From Vallitalea guaymasensis (GTDB taxonomy: Bacteria; Bacillota; Clostridia; Lachnospirales; Vallitaleaceae), in contig NZ_CP058561.1 in the NCBI RefSeq assembly GCF_018141425.1, positions 4,650,001 through 4,714,000 on the forward strand: DNA of 64,000 bases. Direction: 5' to 3'. Positions 17,840 to 27,263 of this stretch are shown one piece after another; position 1 is the stretch's first letter; each line of letters opens with the position of its first letter. Under the pieces are notes generated by a model. That model worked only from the letters and a program-made list of their open reading frames with translations, was not told the DNA's origin and did not search any database. Made by a program: the position numbers and the translations under genes.

Positions 17840-18460
17840 ATGACAAGATTATACTTAACAAGACATGGAGAAACTGAATGGAATCTAATTAAAAAAGTTC
17901 AAGGCAGTAGAGATTCCAATTTAACACAGAAAGGCATTATACAAGCAACAAAACTAGGTAAATATCTAGAGAATACTAATATTGACGTGATTTATTCAAG
18001 TTCCAGTGGTAGAGCCTATAATACTGCAAAAATAATAGCTGGTAATAGGAATATAGAAGTAATTAAGATGGATGACTTGAAGGAAATGAACCTGGGTATT
18101 TGGGAAGGTAAAACTTTTGAAGTGATAAAAGAAGACAATGAAGAGATGTATGATACTTTTTGGAACAAGCCTCACTTAGTAAAAGAGTTTCCAGGAGAAA
18201 GCTTCAGTGAGTTTGAAAAAAGGGTTGTAGGAACAGTATTGGATATCGCTGAGAGCAATAAAGGGAAAGATATTTTAATAGTTGCTCATGCTCTAGTACT
18301 AAAAGTTGTTATGAGCTTTTTTGAGAATAGACCATTGGAAAAATTGTTTGAAGATCATTTCATGTATTCAACTTGTCTTAATGAAGTTGAGATATTAGAT
18401 GGTGATTATAAAATAGTAAAATATAATCAAACAGATCATTATGATATTGAAGTTGGTTAA
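17840..18460 (+). CDS. Histidine phosphatase family protein (phosphoglycerate mutase-like)
   Basis: This 206-residue protein has the phosphohistidine motif LTRHGETEWN at residues 6-15, the second arginine region SSSSGRAYNTAKI near 55, and the late catalytic VAHALVLKV near 151. Length fits the cofactor-dependent mutase-like phosphatases (CobC/PhoE type). A TTG at 17828 lies in the ribosome-site region TTGGAGGA, so the ATG at 17840 is the start. The substrate cannot be told from the sequence. Confidence 0.88.
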   Translation: MTRLYLTRHGETEWNLIKKVQGSRDSNLTQKGIIQATKLGKYLENTNIDVIYSSSSGRAYNTAKIIAGNRNIEVIKMDDLKEMNLGIWEGKTFEVIKEDNEEMYDTFWNKPHLVKEFPGESFSEFEKRVVGTVLDIAESNKGKDILIVAHALVLKVVMSFFENRPLEKLFEDHFMYSTCLNEVEILDGDYKIVKYNQTDHYDIEVG

Positions 18461-18583
18461 GTAAGTTATAATTATAAAAAGCATTTTGGAGATAATAATA
18501 AGTATATATGTTGAATAAATAATTGCCATAGAGACAGCGATTATTCAGCTATTCAACTGATAGCTTATACCAAGGAGGTTACT

Positions 18584-20233
18584 ATGAAATCGTTAAGAAC
18601 AATTTTGACAGTAGTATTTAGTTTCGCTGTAGTTGCAGCTGTTATTCTATATACACAAATCAAGAAAATAGCTAGCTCAAATAATCAATCAAAAAAACAA
18701 GTAGATAAACAAGAAAAAGATATAAAGACAACAGCAAAAAGACCTCTTGATTTTTCAGCATTTGAATCGGATCTTAATAAATTAGGAGACCAAAGATACA
18801 AAGAGATTGAAAAATCATTGATTGAATCAGATATTAGATCTATACAAAAAAATATTGAATCAGGAAATCTAACTTATGAAGAACTTGTATTATTTTATAT
18901 AAAAAGAATTAAGGAAATTGATAATAACAGATTAAATACAGTTATACAACTAAATCCAGATGCTGTAGTAGTAGCCAGAGAAATGGATGAAAAGAAAAAT
19001 AATGGTGAAAAACTTAGTGATCTGCATGGTATTCCAGTCCTTCTAAAAGATAATATTGGAACAGGTGATAAACTTACTAATACTGCTGGTGCAAAAGTAT
19101 TAGAAGATTCTTCATGTGATAGAGATGCTTATATTGTTAAGAAACTAAGAGAAGCAGGAGTTATAATATTAGGAAAGACTAATCTAAGTGAATGGGCTAA
19201 TTTTATGAGTATTGATTCATCTAATGGTTATTCTGCACTTGGAGGACAAACCCATAATCCTTATGGTAATTATGATGTTGGAGGGTCTAGTTCTGGTTCA
19301 GGAGCAGGAGTTTCTGCTAATTTTGCTCCATTAGCTATTGGTACAGAGACAGCTGGATCAATTATATCTCCTTCTAGTCAAAACAGTGTAGTAGGAATCA
19401 AGCCTACAGTAGGTCTTTGGAGTAGAGATAGAATTATCCCTCTTGCTATTGACTTGGATACTGCAGGACCTATTGCAAGAACTGTTGAAGATGCTGCTAT
19501 GTTACTAGGCGAATTAGTTGGTGAAGATGAGAATGACATTGCTACTTCTGATGCACCTGAAAAAGAAGATTATACAACATACTTAGATAAAAATGGTTTA
19601 CAAGGTATGAGTATTGGAATAGTAACTAACAAAGAAGTGACTTCTAGTTATCGTAATGATGATAGTGATATTATCAATAGAATTAAGGAAGAATTAATTA
19701 ATCTAGGTGCTGATGTAAAAAATGTTGAATTGGACGATAAAGCTTTCAGGATAGATGGACATGTAGATATGATGGCTTATGAATATAAAACAGGAGTAGA
19801 AGAATATCTGAATGCCATAGGTGACAATGCTCCAGTCAAGACAATAAAAGAAATAACAGGTTTTAACAAAAGAGATTTAGACAGCAGAGCATATTATGGA
19901 CAATACTTCATTGAGAAAGCAAGGGATATCAATATTACAGAGGAAGAAAATACAAAAATTTTGTCCCATAATAGATCAAATACTGGTTCTGCAATAGATG
20001 AAGCACTAGAAAATGACAAAGTTGACGTTTTAATCTCTCTTAATAATTATCTATCAGGGATTTACCCTATAGCAGGTTATCCTGCAATCACAGTACCAGC
20101 AGGATATAGAGATTCTGGTGAGCCTGTAGGTTTAACAATAACCAGTACTAAATTTAGTGAAGGTCTATTAATAAAAGCGGCATATGCTTATGAACAAGGT
20201 ACTAAGCATAGAATACAGCCTAATATGATATAG
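18584..20233 (+). CDS. Membrane-anchored amidase (amidase signature family)
   Basis: This 549-residue hydrolase has an N-terminal hydrophobic anchor (residues 7-25), a Lys-rich linker and the amidase signature domain. The Ser-Ser-Lys triad regions are visible: the lysine in LLKDNIGT near residue 157 and serines in the GGSSSGSGAG stretch near 233, with GTETAGSI after it. The exported anchor suggests extracytoplasmic action on amides or peptides; it is not a GatA, which lacks an anchor. It has a strong AAGGAGG ribosome site. Inverted AT-rich repeats precede it at about 18508-18560. Confidence 0.9.
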   Translation: MKSLRTILTVVFSFAVVAAVILYTQIKKIASSNNQSKKQVDKQEKDIKTTAKRPLDFSAFESDLNKLGDQRYKEIEKSLIESDIRSIQKNIESGNLTYEELVLFYIKRIKEIDNNRLNTVIQLNPDAVVVAREMDEKKNNGEKLSDLHGIPVLLKDNIGTGDKLTNTAGAKVLEDSSCDRDAYIVKKLREAGVIILGKTNLSEWANFMSIDSSNGYSALGGQTHNPYGNYDVGGSSSGSGAGVSANFAPLAIGTETAGSIISPSSQNSVVGIKPTVGLWSRDRIIPLAIDLDTAGPIARTVEDAAMLLGELVGEDENDIATSDAPEKEDYTTYLDKNGLQGMSIGIVTNKEVTSSYRNDDSDIINRIKEELINLGADVKNVELDDKAFRIDGHVDMMAYEYKTGVEEYLNAIGDNAPVKTIKEITGFNKRDLDSRAYYGQYFIEKARDINITEEENTKILSHNRSNTGSAIDEALENDKVDVLISLNNYLSGIYPIAGYPAITVPAGYRDSGEPVGLTITSTKFSEGLLIKAAYAYEQGTKHRIQPNMI

Positions 20234-20253
20234 AAATATGATGAATGTTATAT

Positions 20254-20284
20254 AATATCAATCAGCCTACAACTGATTGATATT
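20254..20284 (+). terminator. Hairpin after the amidase gene
   Basis: AATATCAATCAG (20254-20265) pairs perfectly with CTGATTGATATT (20273-20284). Only a weak T-rich tail follows, so termination may be partial. Confidence 0.5.
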
Positions 20285-20321
20285 GTATTTGAGTTAATCG
20301 GGAATAAAGAAAGGATTATAT

Positions 20322-20612
20322 ATGAATTATATTTATATATGTACAGTAATACTTATAATAATTAGTATCATCTTTTTCATTATTGATACAACTAATATAA
20401 CTTCTTTTATAAGTAATGACTTAAGAGGGTTTAAATTAATTATTAGTATAGCTTTTGCGATTTTATTACCAGTGACGATTCTAAGTGGGGTATATCATCT
20501 TAATGATATATCAGATAATCAATTATATATATGGTTAGTCAAATATCCATGTGTATTCTTGTCTTTTATTGGATTTCAAGTTATATTATATCGAAATAAT
20601 GATATTAAATAA
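20322..20612 (+). CDS. Small membrane protein
   Basis: This 96-residue protein is almost entirely hydrophobic with three predicted membrane segments (about 3-22, 38-58 and 70-88). It has a GAAAGGA ribosome site at normal spacing. No family is recognised. It stands alone between the amidase and dcd-like genes. Confidence 0.7.
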   Translation: MNYIYICTVILIIISIIFFIIDTTNITSFISNDLRGFKLIISIAFAILLPVTILSGVYHLNDISDNQLYIWLVKYPCVFLSFIGFQVILYRNNDIK

Positions 20613-20682
20613 TGCCTATATATGAGATGTTTTTTTATGATATACTATGTAAAATAATATTAGTATAAAGGAGAAGAATAGT

Positions 20683-21201
20683 ATGATATTATCTGGACAG
20701 AAAATAAGAAGCAGATTAGGAAAAGATATTTTTATAGAACCGTATAATGAAGAACAATTGAATCCCAATAGTTATAATCTAAGATTACATAATGAATTAT
20801 TAGTATATGAGAATAATTCATTGGATATGAAAAAGAGTAATGACACTAAAAAGCTTATTATACCAGAAGAAGGATTATTACTGGAGCCAGGTAAATTATA
20901 CTTGGGAAGAACTGTTGAATATACCAAGACCGACAATTATGTTCCAATGTTAGAAGGACGATCTTCTATAGGAAGATTAGGATTATTCATACATGTGACA
21001 GCTGGTTTTGGAGATGTAGGATTCAGTGGATATTGGACTTTGGAAATATTCTGTGTTCAACCTATAAAAGTTTATCCAGAAGTAGAAGTTTGTCAGATAT
21101 ATTATCACACTATTGATGGTGATTATGATAAATATACAAGTGGAAAATACCAAAATAACAAGGGTATACAGCCAAGTTTATTATATAGGGATTTTGAATG
21201 A
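20683..21201 (+). CDS. dcd: dCTP deaminase/dUTPase-family protein
   Basis: This 172-residue protein has the trimeric dUTPase fold motifs. The GRSSIGRLGLFIHVTAG stretch near residues 90-106 carries the Ser-Arg of the dCTP deaminase active site, followed by DVGFSGYWTLEI. Dcd converts dCTP to dUTP (or dUMP in bifunctional forms), feeding dTMP synthesis. Length fits Dcd. It has an AAAGGAGA ribosome site. The next gene encodes a Nudix hydrolase, so a nucleotide-handling pair is possible. Confidence 0.9.
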   Translation: MILSGQKIRSRLGKDIFIEPYNEEQLNPNSYNLRLHNELLVYENNSLDMKKSNDTKKLIIPEEGLLLEPGKLYLGRTVEYTKTDNYVPMLEGRSSIGRLGLFIHVTAGFGDVGFSGYWTLEIFCVQPIKVYPEVEVCQIYYHTIDGDYDKYTSGKYQNNKGIQPSLLYRDFE

Positions 21202-21233
21202 TTATGACTGACACTAGAATTTAGGAGAATTAT

Positions 21234-21650
21234 ATGAAAGTAGAATTTTATAATTTGGATGATTTTAATAACTCTTTGAAATTTGTTGTTATACAAGCTA
21301 GATATAAAGATGAATGGATATTTGTAAGACATAAAGATAGAAACACATGGGAGATACCAGGTGGACATATCGAAAAAGGGGAAATGCCAGATGAAGCTGC
21401 TGCTAGAGAATTATATGAAGAAACAGGGGCTATAGAATACGATTTATCACCTATCTGTAATTATTCTGTAGAAATTAATGAAAGCAAAAGTTTTGGTAGA
21501 TTATACTATGCAGAAGTAAAAAATATCGGTGAGTTAGGTGATTATGAAATCGCTGAGATAATTACAAAAGATGAATTACCTGAAAAATTAACCTACGATA
21601 AGATTCAACCAATATTATATAAAAAAGTATTAGCCAACATTACAATTTAA
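21234..21650 (+). CDS. Nudix hydrolase
   Basis: This 138-residue protein has the Nudix box GHIEKGEMPDEAAARELYEETG at about residues 44-65 with all metal-binding glutamates present. Nudix enzymes cleave nucleoside diphosphate-linked compounds. It lies 32 bp after the dcd-like gene and has a TTAGGAGAA ribosome site. The substrate is unknown. Confidence 0.92.
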   Translation: MKVEFYNLDDFNNSLKFVVIQARYKDEWIFVRHKDRNTWEIPGGHIEKGEMPDEAAARELYEETGAIEYDLSPICNYSVEINESKSFGRLYYAEVKNIGELGDYEIAEIITKDELPEKLTYDKIQPILYKKVLANITI

Positions 21651-21685
21651 TTGTTAAATAAATATTTATTTTAGGAGATGTTATT

Positions 21686-21931
21686 ATGATTATTGTTAGA
21701 GATAGAAAAACATATAAAAAATATATAGTATTAGGAACTGGACTGGGAGCATATAAAGCTGTTCGACCAAGCTTTTTTGGGGGCAACTTGTTCCCACATG
21801 AAGAAGAGGGAACGGTTAAAACTATTGCTGTATGTGATTCAAAGGGTGATATATTTTGGTTTGAGTCAAATTATTTACAAGTAATAGAAGTTGATGGAAT
21901 AAAGATTTCTGAAATAGATTTAGGAGAATAA
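21686..21931 (+). CDS. Hypothetical protein (81 aa)
   Basis: This is a small soluble protein with a mixed beta-strand pattern, the phrases VLGTGLGAYKAVRPSFFGG and VKTIAVCDSKGDIFWFESN, and an acidic end. It has an AGGAGAT ribosome site. The next gene starts 2 bp after its stop, so the two are probably translated together. No family is recognised. Confidence 0.7.
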   Translation: MIIVRDRKTYKKYIVLGTGLGAYKAVRPSFFGGNLFPHEEEGTVKTIAVCDSKGDIFWFESNYLQVIEVDGIKISEIDLGE

Positions 21932-21933
21932 CT

Positions 21934-22626
21934 ATGGACTTACTTGTAATAATTTTGTTCGGTGTAATTTTAATTAGCTGTATCCTTATTAGACTGAAGC
22001 CATTTGAAAAACACAGAAAAATATTTGGTATAGTATTTATTTTAATTCCCCTTATTATAATAATTGTAAGTTATTTTTATGATGAAACTGATAATATATA
22101 TGATTTTATATTTATCAATATTTATTTTATTGTGCTTTTAGTTATATTAACGTTGTTAGAGAAAAAAACTAGAGAAAACACATATTCATATTTTGGGTTT
22201 TTTATAGTATTTTATGTAATAATGTTTTATTCAATTAGAATAATGAATGGAAGATTATTGATATCATTAAATTATATGGTTATTGTTTTAACATTCATTA
22301 CTAATATTAAGAGTATTTATAAAAGAGATGATAGAACAGTAATGATTTTTGCAAATATAATTGGAATCATAATAATAGGTATCATGACTATGATTTATCC
22401 TAAGTCATATTTAACAAGCACAAAGCAAGAACGTATATTGAATGGTTATCTGATAAATGAACAAGAAATTGATGATGAAGATATTATTGAAATAACTGTA
22501 CTATCAAATCCAAGTGTTAATAATGAAAAGAGAATATTTGTCAAAATTAAGGATGAAGGTGCATTTATCTATTATTATAAAAGTGGAGAAATAACAGGAG
22601 TAGAAGAAAAAGACTTTAGTAAGTGA
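21934..22626 (+). CDS. Membrane protein of unknown function
   Basis: This 230-residue protein has five to six hydrophobic segments over residues 1-155, then a polar C-terminal domain of about 75 residues. Translation likely couples to the preceding 81-codon gene. It ends just before the ribosome site of the methyltransferase gene. No motif is recognised. Confidence 0.75.
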   Translation: MDLLVIILFGVILISCILIRLKPFEKHRKIFGIVFILIPLIIIIVSYFYDETDNIYDFIFINIYFIVLLVILTLLEKKTRENTYSYFGFFIVFYVIMFYSIRIMNGRLLISLNYMVIVLTFITNIKSIYKRDDRTVMIFANIIGIIIIGIMTMIYPKSYLTSTKQERILNGYLINEQEIDDEDIIEITVLSNPSVNNEKRIFVKIKDEGAFIYYYKSGEITGVEEKDFSK

Positions 22627-22640
22627 GAGGGGACGACTAT

Positions 22641-23297
22641 ATGAAGTTAGAAGAAATAAGTAGCTTTTTTAATAAAAGAGTAGATGGTTATGAAGAACAT
22701 ATGATGACTTATGTAGATGGAGCAAAAGAATATTATATTGAAACAGCAAAGATAATTCCAAAAGTAGAAGGATTGAAATTACTAGATCTAGGTTGTGGAA
22801 CTGGGCTGGAATTGGATGAAATATTTAAAGTGAATCCAACAATCATGGTTACAGGAATTGATATAGCAAAAAAAATGACAGATAAACTTTTAGATAAGTA
22901 TAGAAATAGAAGTAATCAAATAAATATAATTAATGAAAGTTATCTAGAATATAATATAGGTGAAGATATATATGATGTTGCTCTATCTGTTCAGACACTT
23001 CATCATTTTACTCACAAAGAGAAAACAAAGATCTTTAGTAAGATATTTAGAAGCTTAAAGCATAATGGTATTTATGTAGAAACAGATTATATTGCTCCTA
23101 ATCAAGAATATGAAGATTTTCATTATAGCGAAAATGTTAGAATGAGAAATGAATTAGGTATAAAAGAAGGGTATTATCATTACGATACTCCTTGTACTTT
23201 TGAAAATGAGAAAAATATGTTATATGAAGCAGGATTTAAGTCAGTAGAAAAGATATGGCAAAAAGAAAATACGGTAATTCTAGTGGCTAAAAAATAA
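22641..23297 (+). CDS. Class I SAM-dependent methyltransferase
   Basis: This 218-residue protein has motif I LLDLGCGTGLELDEI near residue 45 and the D-loop aspartate VTGIDIAKKM, followed by VALSVQTLHHF as motif IV. A GTG at 22623 precedes the GAGGGGA ribosome site, so the ATG at 22641 is chosen. It is a small-molecule type methyltransferase; the substrate is unknown. Confidence 0.9.
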   Translation: MKLEEISSFFNKRVDGYEEHMMTYVDGAKEYYIETAKIIPKVEGLKLLDLGCGTGLELDEIFKVNPTIMVTGIDIAKKMTDKLLDKYRNRSNQINIINESYLEYNIGEDIYDVALSVQTLHHFTHKEKTKIFSKIFRSLKHNGIYVETDYIAPNQEYEDFHYSENVRMRNELGIKEGYYHYDTPCTFENEKNMLYEAGFKSVEKIWQKENTVILVAKK

Positions 23298-23340
23298 TAA
23301 TGATGATATTAAAATAATTAAAAAGTGGAGAGTGAAAAGA

Positions 23341-23847
23341 ATGGCTTGGTGTCCAAAATGTAAAAGTGAATACGAAGATAATGTAAAAGTGTGCAAAGAG
23401 TGTAATGTTGAGCTAGTGGACCAATTGGAAAATGATGAGGTTGAATATCAGAATTTTGAGTTTTTAATCAATGTAGGAACAGTCAATGAAGCTAATATTC
23501 TAATTTCTTTATTAGAATCCTATGACATACCTACAATTCATAAGAGTAAAGGTTCTGGAGAATATCTACAAGTAGCTACAGGAATTAATTATCAGGGGGT
23601 GGATATCTATGTACCTGCTGATGTATTAACCAAAGCAAAAGAAATCATTGATTATTCAAATAATGTAGATTTGGATGATGATACTCAGACAGAGAATATA
23701 ATTGAAGATAACAATAATTTTGAAGACGAAGAGCTAGATCAATTAGATAAAAAGAATAGCAGTAAGAGACGAACTGGGTTACTAATATTAATACTATTAT
23801 TCATTGTATTACCTTTACTTATTGTTATTATTAGTTGGTTCATTTAA
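23341..23847 (+). CDS. Zinc-ribbon membrane protein with DUF2007-like domain
   Basis: This protein of about 168 residues starts with a zinc ribbon (CPKC...CKEC, residues 4-21), continues with a ferredoxin-like signal-transducer domain of the DUF2007 type (ANILISLLESYDIPTI near 55) and an acidic linker, and ends with one membrane segment (about 145-165). A GTG at 23332 precedes the ribosome-site spacing, so the ATG at 23341 is preferred. Role unknown; the next gene is another zinc-ribbon membrane protein. Confidence 0.8.
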   Translation: MAWCPKCKSEYEDNVKVCKECNVELVDQLENDEVEYQNFEFLINVGTVNEANILISLLESYDIPTIHKSKGSGEYLQVATGINYQGVDIYVPADVLTKAKEIIDYSNNVDLDDDTQTENIIEDNNNFEDEELDQLDKKNSSKRRTGLLILILLFIVLPLLIVIISWFI

Positions 23848-23877
23848 TATGATGCTATGTTTTGAGGGGGGAGTATA

Positions 23878-24213
23878 ATGGCACATAAAATATGTAAGAA
23901 CTGTGGTGAGTTTAATAGTGCATCCGCCATTTATTGTTGTAATTGTAATAGCTCATTGAGAGATGTAAAAAAGAGGGAAGATGCTATTGATCCCATAAAA
24001 TTCAGCGGGAAAGCTGTAGGTTACAATTATTCTGAAGAGGTAACCTTAGGTGAATGGATAATAATCTTAATTTTATCAGCTATACCTATATTGAACCTAA
24101 TAGTATTAGTATTATTGGCTTTTGTTTGGAATAACACAAGTATAAATAATTTTGGAAAAGCGTCACTGATATTAGTAACAATAGGAATATTAATTTATTT
24201 CTTATTTGGATGA
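23878..24213 (+). CDS. Zinc-ribbon membrane protein (111 aa)
   Basis: The N-terminus has a CxxC...CxxC zinc ribbon (residues 5-24), followed by a short polar linker and two hydrophobic segments (about 60-82 and 93-110). An ATG follows GAGGGGGGAG. It is likely co-transcribed with the preceding zinc-ribbon gene. No specific function is known. Confidence 0.78.
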   Translation: MAHKICKNCGEFNSASAIYCCNCNSSLRDVKKREDAIDPIKFSGKAVGYNYSEEVTLGEWIIILILSAIPILNLIVLVLLAFVWNNTSINNFGKASLILVTIGILIYFLFG

Positions 24214-24350
24214 TGTTTTAGGATAAAATTAATGAATTAGAAATCAAGATGGATATTTTTAAGCATGTATAGTATTATTTTGATTTCTTTTGTAGTTTGT
24301 CTTGTTTTGAGAGGACAAATTAATTATTATAAATATACGGGGATAGATAA

Positions 24351-24947
24351 ATGATGCGGAAAAATAAAAAATTAATATTGATGCTACTAGTAAGTACTAT
24401 AATTTTTTCAATTACAGCATGCAAAAACACAACTGATAATAAAAAATCTTATGAAACTAATAGGTTTTATATGATTACTAATAATACCATATCGCTTACT
24501 TACAATGATGATTTTAGTCATAGCTTTTATTATAAGTTAGATAAGAAGTATAAAATTAAGTTAGAATTGATAATCAAGAAAAAAGAAGAAGTAATAGGTA
24601 GAATAGAATTAGAAGATATTAAAGATGATGTTGCAGATATTGATGGTACTTTTGGTTTGTTGGTAGATAGGGATAAAGATAATAACAAAATTGTCTGGAC
24701 AATAAGACATGATGAAATCACTAAAAAGTTAGAAACGTTAGACTTATTCTTTGATGTAGGTGGTCATACAGGTACTATATGCGATAGCGGCATATTAGAT
24801 GAGGACGGTATTATAGCTATTGGTAATCAATATGATATTAAAAATGAAGAATATGATAACAGAAATGAAAAGTATGATTGGAGTATGGAATTCAAAGTTT
24901 ATGGTATTGAAGTTAATGATGAAATTAACAGTTATATAAATAATTAG
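24351..24947 (+). CDS. Lipoprotein of unknown function
   Basis: This 198-residue protein has a type II signal peptide with lipobox ITAC (lipidated Cys near residue 24), then a polar, beta-rich mature domain without known motifs. It stands alone. A hairpin at 24239-24288 (AGAAATCAA/TTGATTTCT) separates it from the preceding zinc-ribbon gene. Confidence 0.78.
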   Translation: MMRKNKKLILMLLVSTIIFSITACKNTTDNKKSYETNRFYMITNNTISLTYNDDFSHSFYYKLDKKYKIKLELIIKKKEEVIGRIELEDIKDDVADIDGTFGLLVDRDKDNNKIVWTIRHDEITKKLETLDLFFDVGGHTGTICDSGILDEDGIIAIGNQYDIKNEEYDNRNEKYDWSMEFKVYGIEVNDEINSYINN

Positions 24948-25107
24948 AATGATGCTGAATTTTCAATTATTTGACAGAACAATGTCGATATGATAAAATT
25001 TTATGCAATATAACTGTTAAACGGTAACTTTGTTTGAAGTGAAGTACAAATGTTTATTACTGGTTTCAATGTGCTGTATATATTACATTATAGGGAGATG
25101 GAGATTT

Positions 25108-27198
25108 ATGAATGGTAAAATCAAGTGGCTTATTGCGTATGTCATACACTTAATACCAATAACTTTGCTAATAATATTAAGTGTATTTCATGTTGACACA
25201 TCGTTAATTATTTATGTTATACTTTTTGCCTGGACTTTTGCAGGGGTTATCATTACTGGGAAGTTCGTTTTCAAAGTAAAAGAAAAAGATGATTCCTTAA
25301 CAAATAAAATACTTGATTGGAATTTTGAAGATGAACTAGATGAAGATAATAACATTATTGAAACGAATGTAAGGATTATATACAATAACTTTAAGAACTA
25401 TTTTCTCAAATTTGATGAACAGTTCAAGGATGTATATAATATTGCACATCAGCTGGATCAAGTTCTAAACAATATAATAGATACTTCAAACAATATTTCT
25501 CAAGCATCCGAGTACATAGCTAGTGCTTCTGTAAATCAAACCAATGACATTGATTCATGTGTTAATCTAACTGAAGTATTAACTAATAAATTGAATATGT
25601 TGAATAGTATGTCAAAAGAGCTTATAGATGAAGCTGATAAAATGTACGAAACCAGCAGACAAGGTAATATAACAGTTAAAAATCTTTCTGAGCATAATAA
25701 GAAAAATCAAGAGGTCATTAATAAAATAATAGAAGAGATATACCAGTTGGTTGAAAAAACTTCTAACATTAAAAACATTACAGATGTATTATATGATATA
25801 GCTGACCAAACCAATCTATTAGCTTTAAATGCAGCTATTGAAGCAGCTAGAGCGGGAGAAGCAGGAAAAGGCTTTGCAGTAGTTGCTGATGAAGTAAGAG
25901 GATTATCCAATCAAAGTAGGGAAGCTAGTGCTAATATCAATGAAATGATAACCAATATTACAGAAGAACTCAATTATCTTAAGACTATAGTTGACCAATC
26001 ACAAAGTGTTTTTGAAGAAGAGAATCAAGCTGTAAATACAGTTATTGAATCCTTTAATTCCATTAATAACTTTATAGATACATTCATTAACAGGCAAACA
26101 AAATTCGGGAATGCATTTATGGAATTAGATGAATCCAAAGACAATTTTGCCGAAGCAATTGAAAATATGGCTTCTGTGATAGAAGAATCAACTGCTACTA
26201 CTGAAGAATTAGCTTCTTTAACCTTATCCCAGTCCAATACTACTAATGTCGTAAAAGATATTTCTACAAAGCTGTATAGACAGGTTCAAGGTATAAGTAA
26301 GGACTTTGAAAAGATAAAGATAGATAATCAAGAAGAAAATAAGATAAAATTTGCATTAGTATATGACCTTGATTGTGAATTCTGGAATTCTACAGTTAAA
26401 GAAACTAAGAAGACCGCTAACCTATATAATGCTCATGTTGATTTCTATGCACCAAAAACAAGGGAAAATGGTGACGTAGAGATGGAGGAAATATTGGATA
26501 ATATCTTAAATGACAATTACAATGGTATTATCATTAGTCCTATTGACACTCCTAGAATAAAAGAACAGCTTAATACAGCTATCAGTAGAGGCATAAAAGT
26601 AGTACTTCTCAACTCTCCTCTTGAAAGTGTTAAATATGAAGCGCTTATTGAAACAAATGGAGTAAATGCCGGTAAGAAAGCAGGAGAGGTCGTAGTAAAA
26701 TTATTAGGTGGTAAGGGAAAAGTAATACTAGGAGAATGGAATGATATACATATCAGTTCTATCATTGATAGAGGTAAAGGATTTGAACAAGAAGTAAGTG
26801 CAACTTCTGATATTGAAGTAATCAAAGTGCCTGTACCAAGTATACCTAACGAAGCTGAAACAGAAAAAATTATTAAGGATATGTTGAATAAATATCCAGA
26901 CGTAGATTTGTTCTATTCAACCAACAATGATTGGGGTAAAAGGTATGCTGAGTACGTAAGAAAATATAAGGTAGATAAAAAAATAGTCACTATTGATTAT
27001 ATACAAGCTCTAAAACAGGATGTAGTTGATGAAATAATATATTGTGCTGTAGCACAGAGAAACTTTACTTGGGGAGATATTGCAATCAAAATCTTATTTG
27101 ATGCAATGGAAGGAAAGAATACTACCAAGTATAAAGATACTGGTACTTTTGAAGTAACTGCTGGAAATGTAAAAATATTCGAGAATAGATTGAAATAG
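25108..27198 (+). CDS. Chemoreceptor with C-terminal sugar-binding-like domain
   Basis: This protein of about 696 residues has two N-terminal membrane segments (about 5-27 and 32-55), an MCP signalling domain with the hairpin tip [21 protein letters not shown] near residue 235, and then a periplasmic sugar-binding protein-like domain (type I fold, about 410-690). With only N-terminal membrane segments, that binding domain should be cytoplasmic, opposite to normal receptors. An earlier ATG-less start at 25030 is possible, but the ATG at 25108 follows GGGAGATGGAG. It lies just before the maltodextrin locus, so cytosolic sugar sensing is plausible but inferred. Confidence 0.88.
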   Translation: MNGKIKWLIAYVIHLIPITLLIILSVFHVDTSLIIYVILFAWTFAGVIITGKFVFKVKEKDDSLTNKILDWNFEDELDEDNNIIETNVRIIYNNFKNYFLKFDEQFKDVYNIAHQLDQVLNNIIDTSNNISQASEYIASASVNQTNDIDSCVNLTEVLTNKLNMLNSMSKELIDEADKMYETSRQGNITVKNLSEHNKKNQEVINKIIEEIYQLVEKTSNIKNITDVLYDIADQTNLLALNAAIEAARAGEAGKGFAVVADEVRGLSNQSREASANINEMITNITEELNYLKTIVDQSQSVFEEENQAVNTVIESFNSINNFIDTFINRQTKFGNAFMELDESKDNFAEAIENMASVIEESTATTEELASLTLSQSNTTNVVKDISTKLYRQVQGISKDFEKIKIDNQEENKIKFALVYDLDCEFWNSTVKETKKTANLYNAHVDFYAPKTRENGDVEMEEILDNILNDNYNGIIISPIDTPRIKEQLNTAISRGIKVVLLNSPLESVKYEALIETNGVNAGKKAGEVVVKLLGGKGKVILGEWNDIHISSIIDRGKGFEQEVSATSDIEVIKVPVPSIPNEAETEKIIKDMLNKYPDVDLFYSTNNDWGKRYAEYVRKYKVDKKIVTIDYIQALKQDVVDEIIYCAVAQRNFTWGDIAIKILFDAMEGKNTTKYKDTGTFEVTAGNVKIFENRLK

Positions 27199-27203
27199 TA
27201 ATT

Positions 27204-27241
27204 AAGGGCAGCCTAGTGAATTGAATAGGCTGCCCTTTTTG
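27204..27241 (+). terminator. Intrinsic terminator between convergent genes
   Basis: AAGGGCAGCCTA (27204-27215) pairs perfectly with TAGGCTGCCCTT (27226-27237) and a T-run follows. It ends the receptor gene and may also act on the opposing amylase gene. Confidence 0.88.
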
Positions 27242-27263
27242 TTCAGATGTCAGCTGTAACAGT

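Noticed and set aside
18508-18560. Inverted AT-rich repeat upstream of the amidase as a terminator
   Set aside because: No T-run follows and the pairing is broken, so neither terminator nor operator can be supported.
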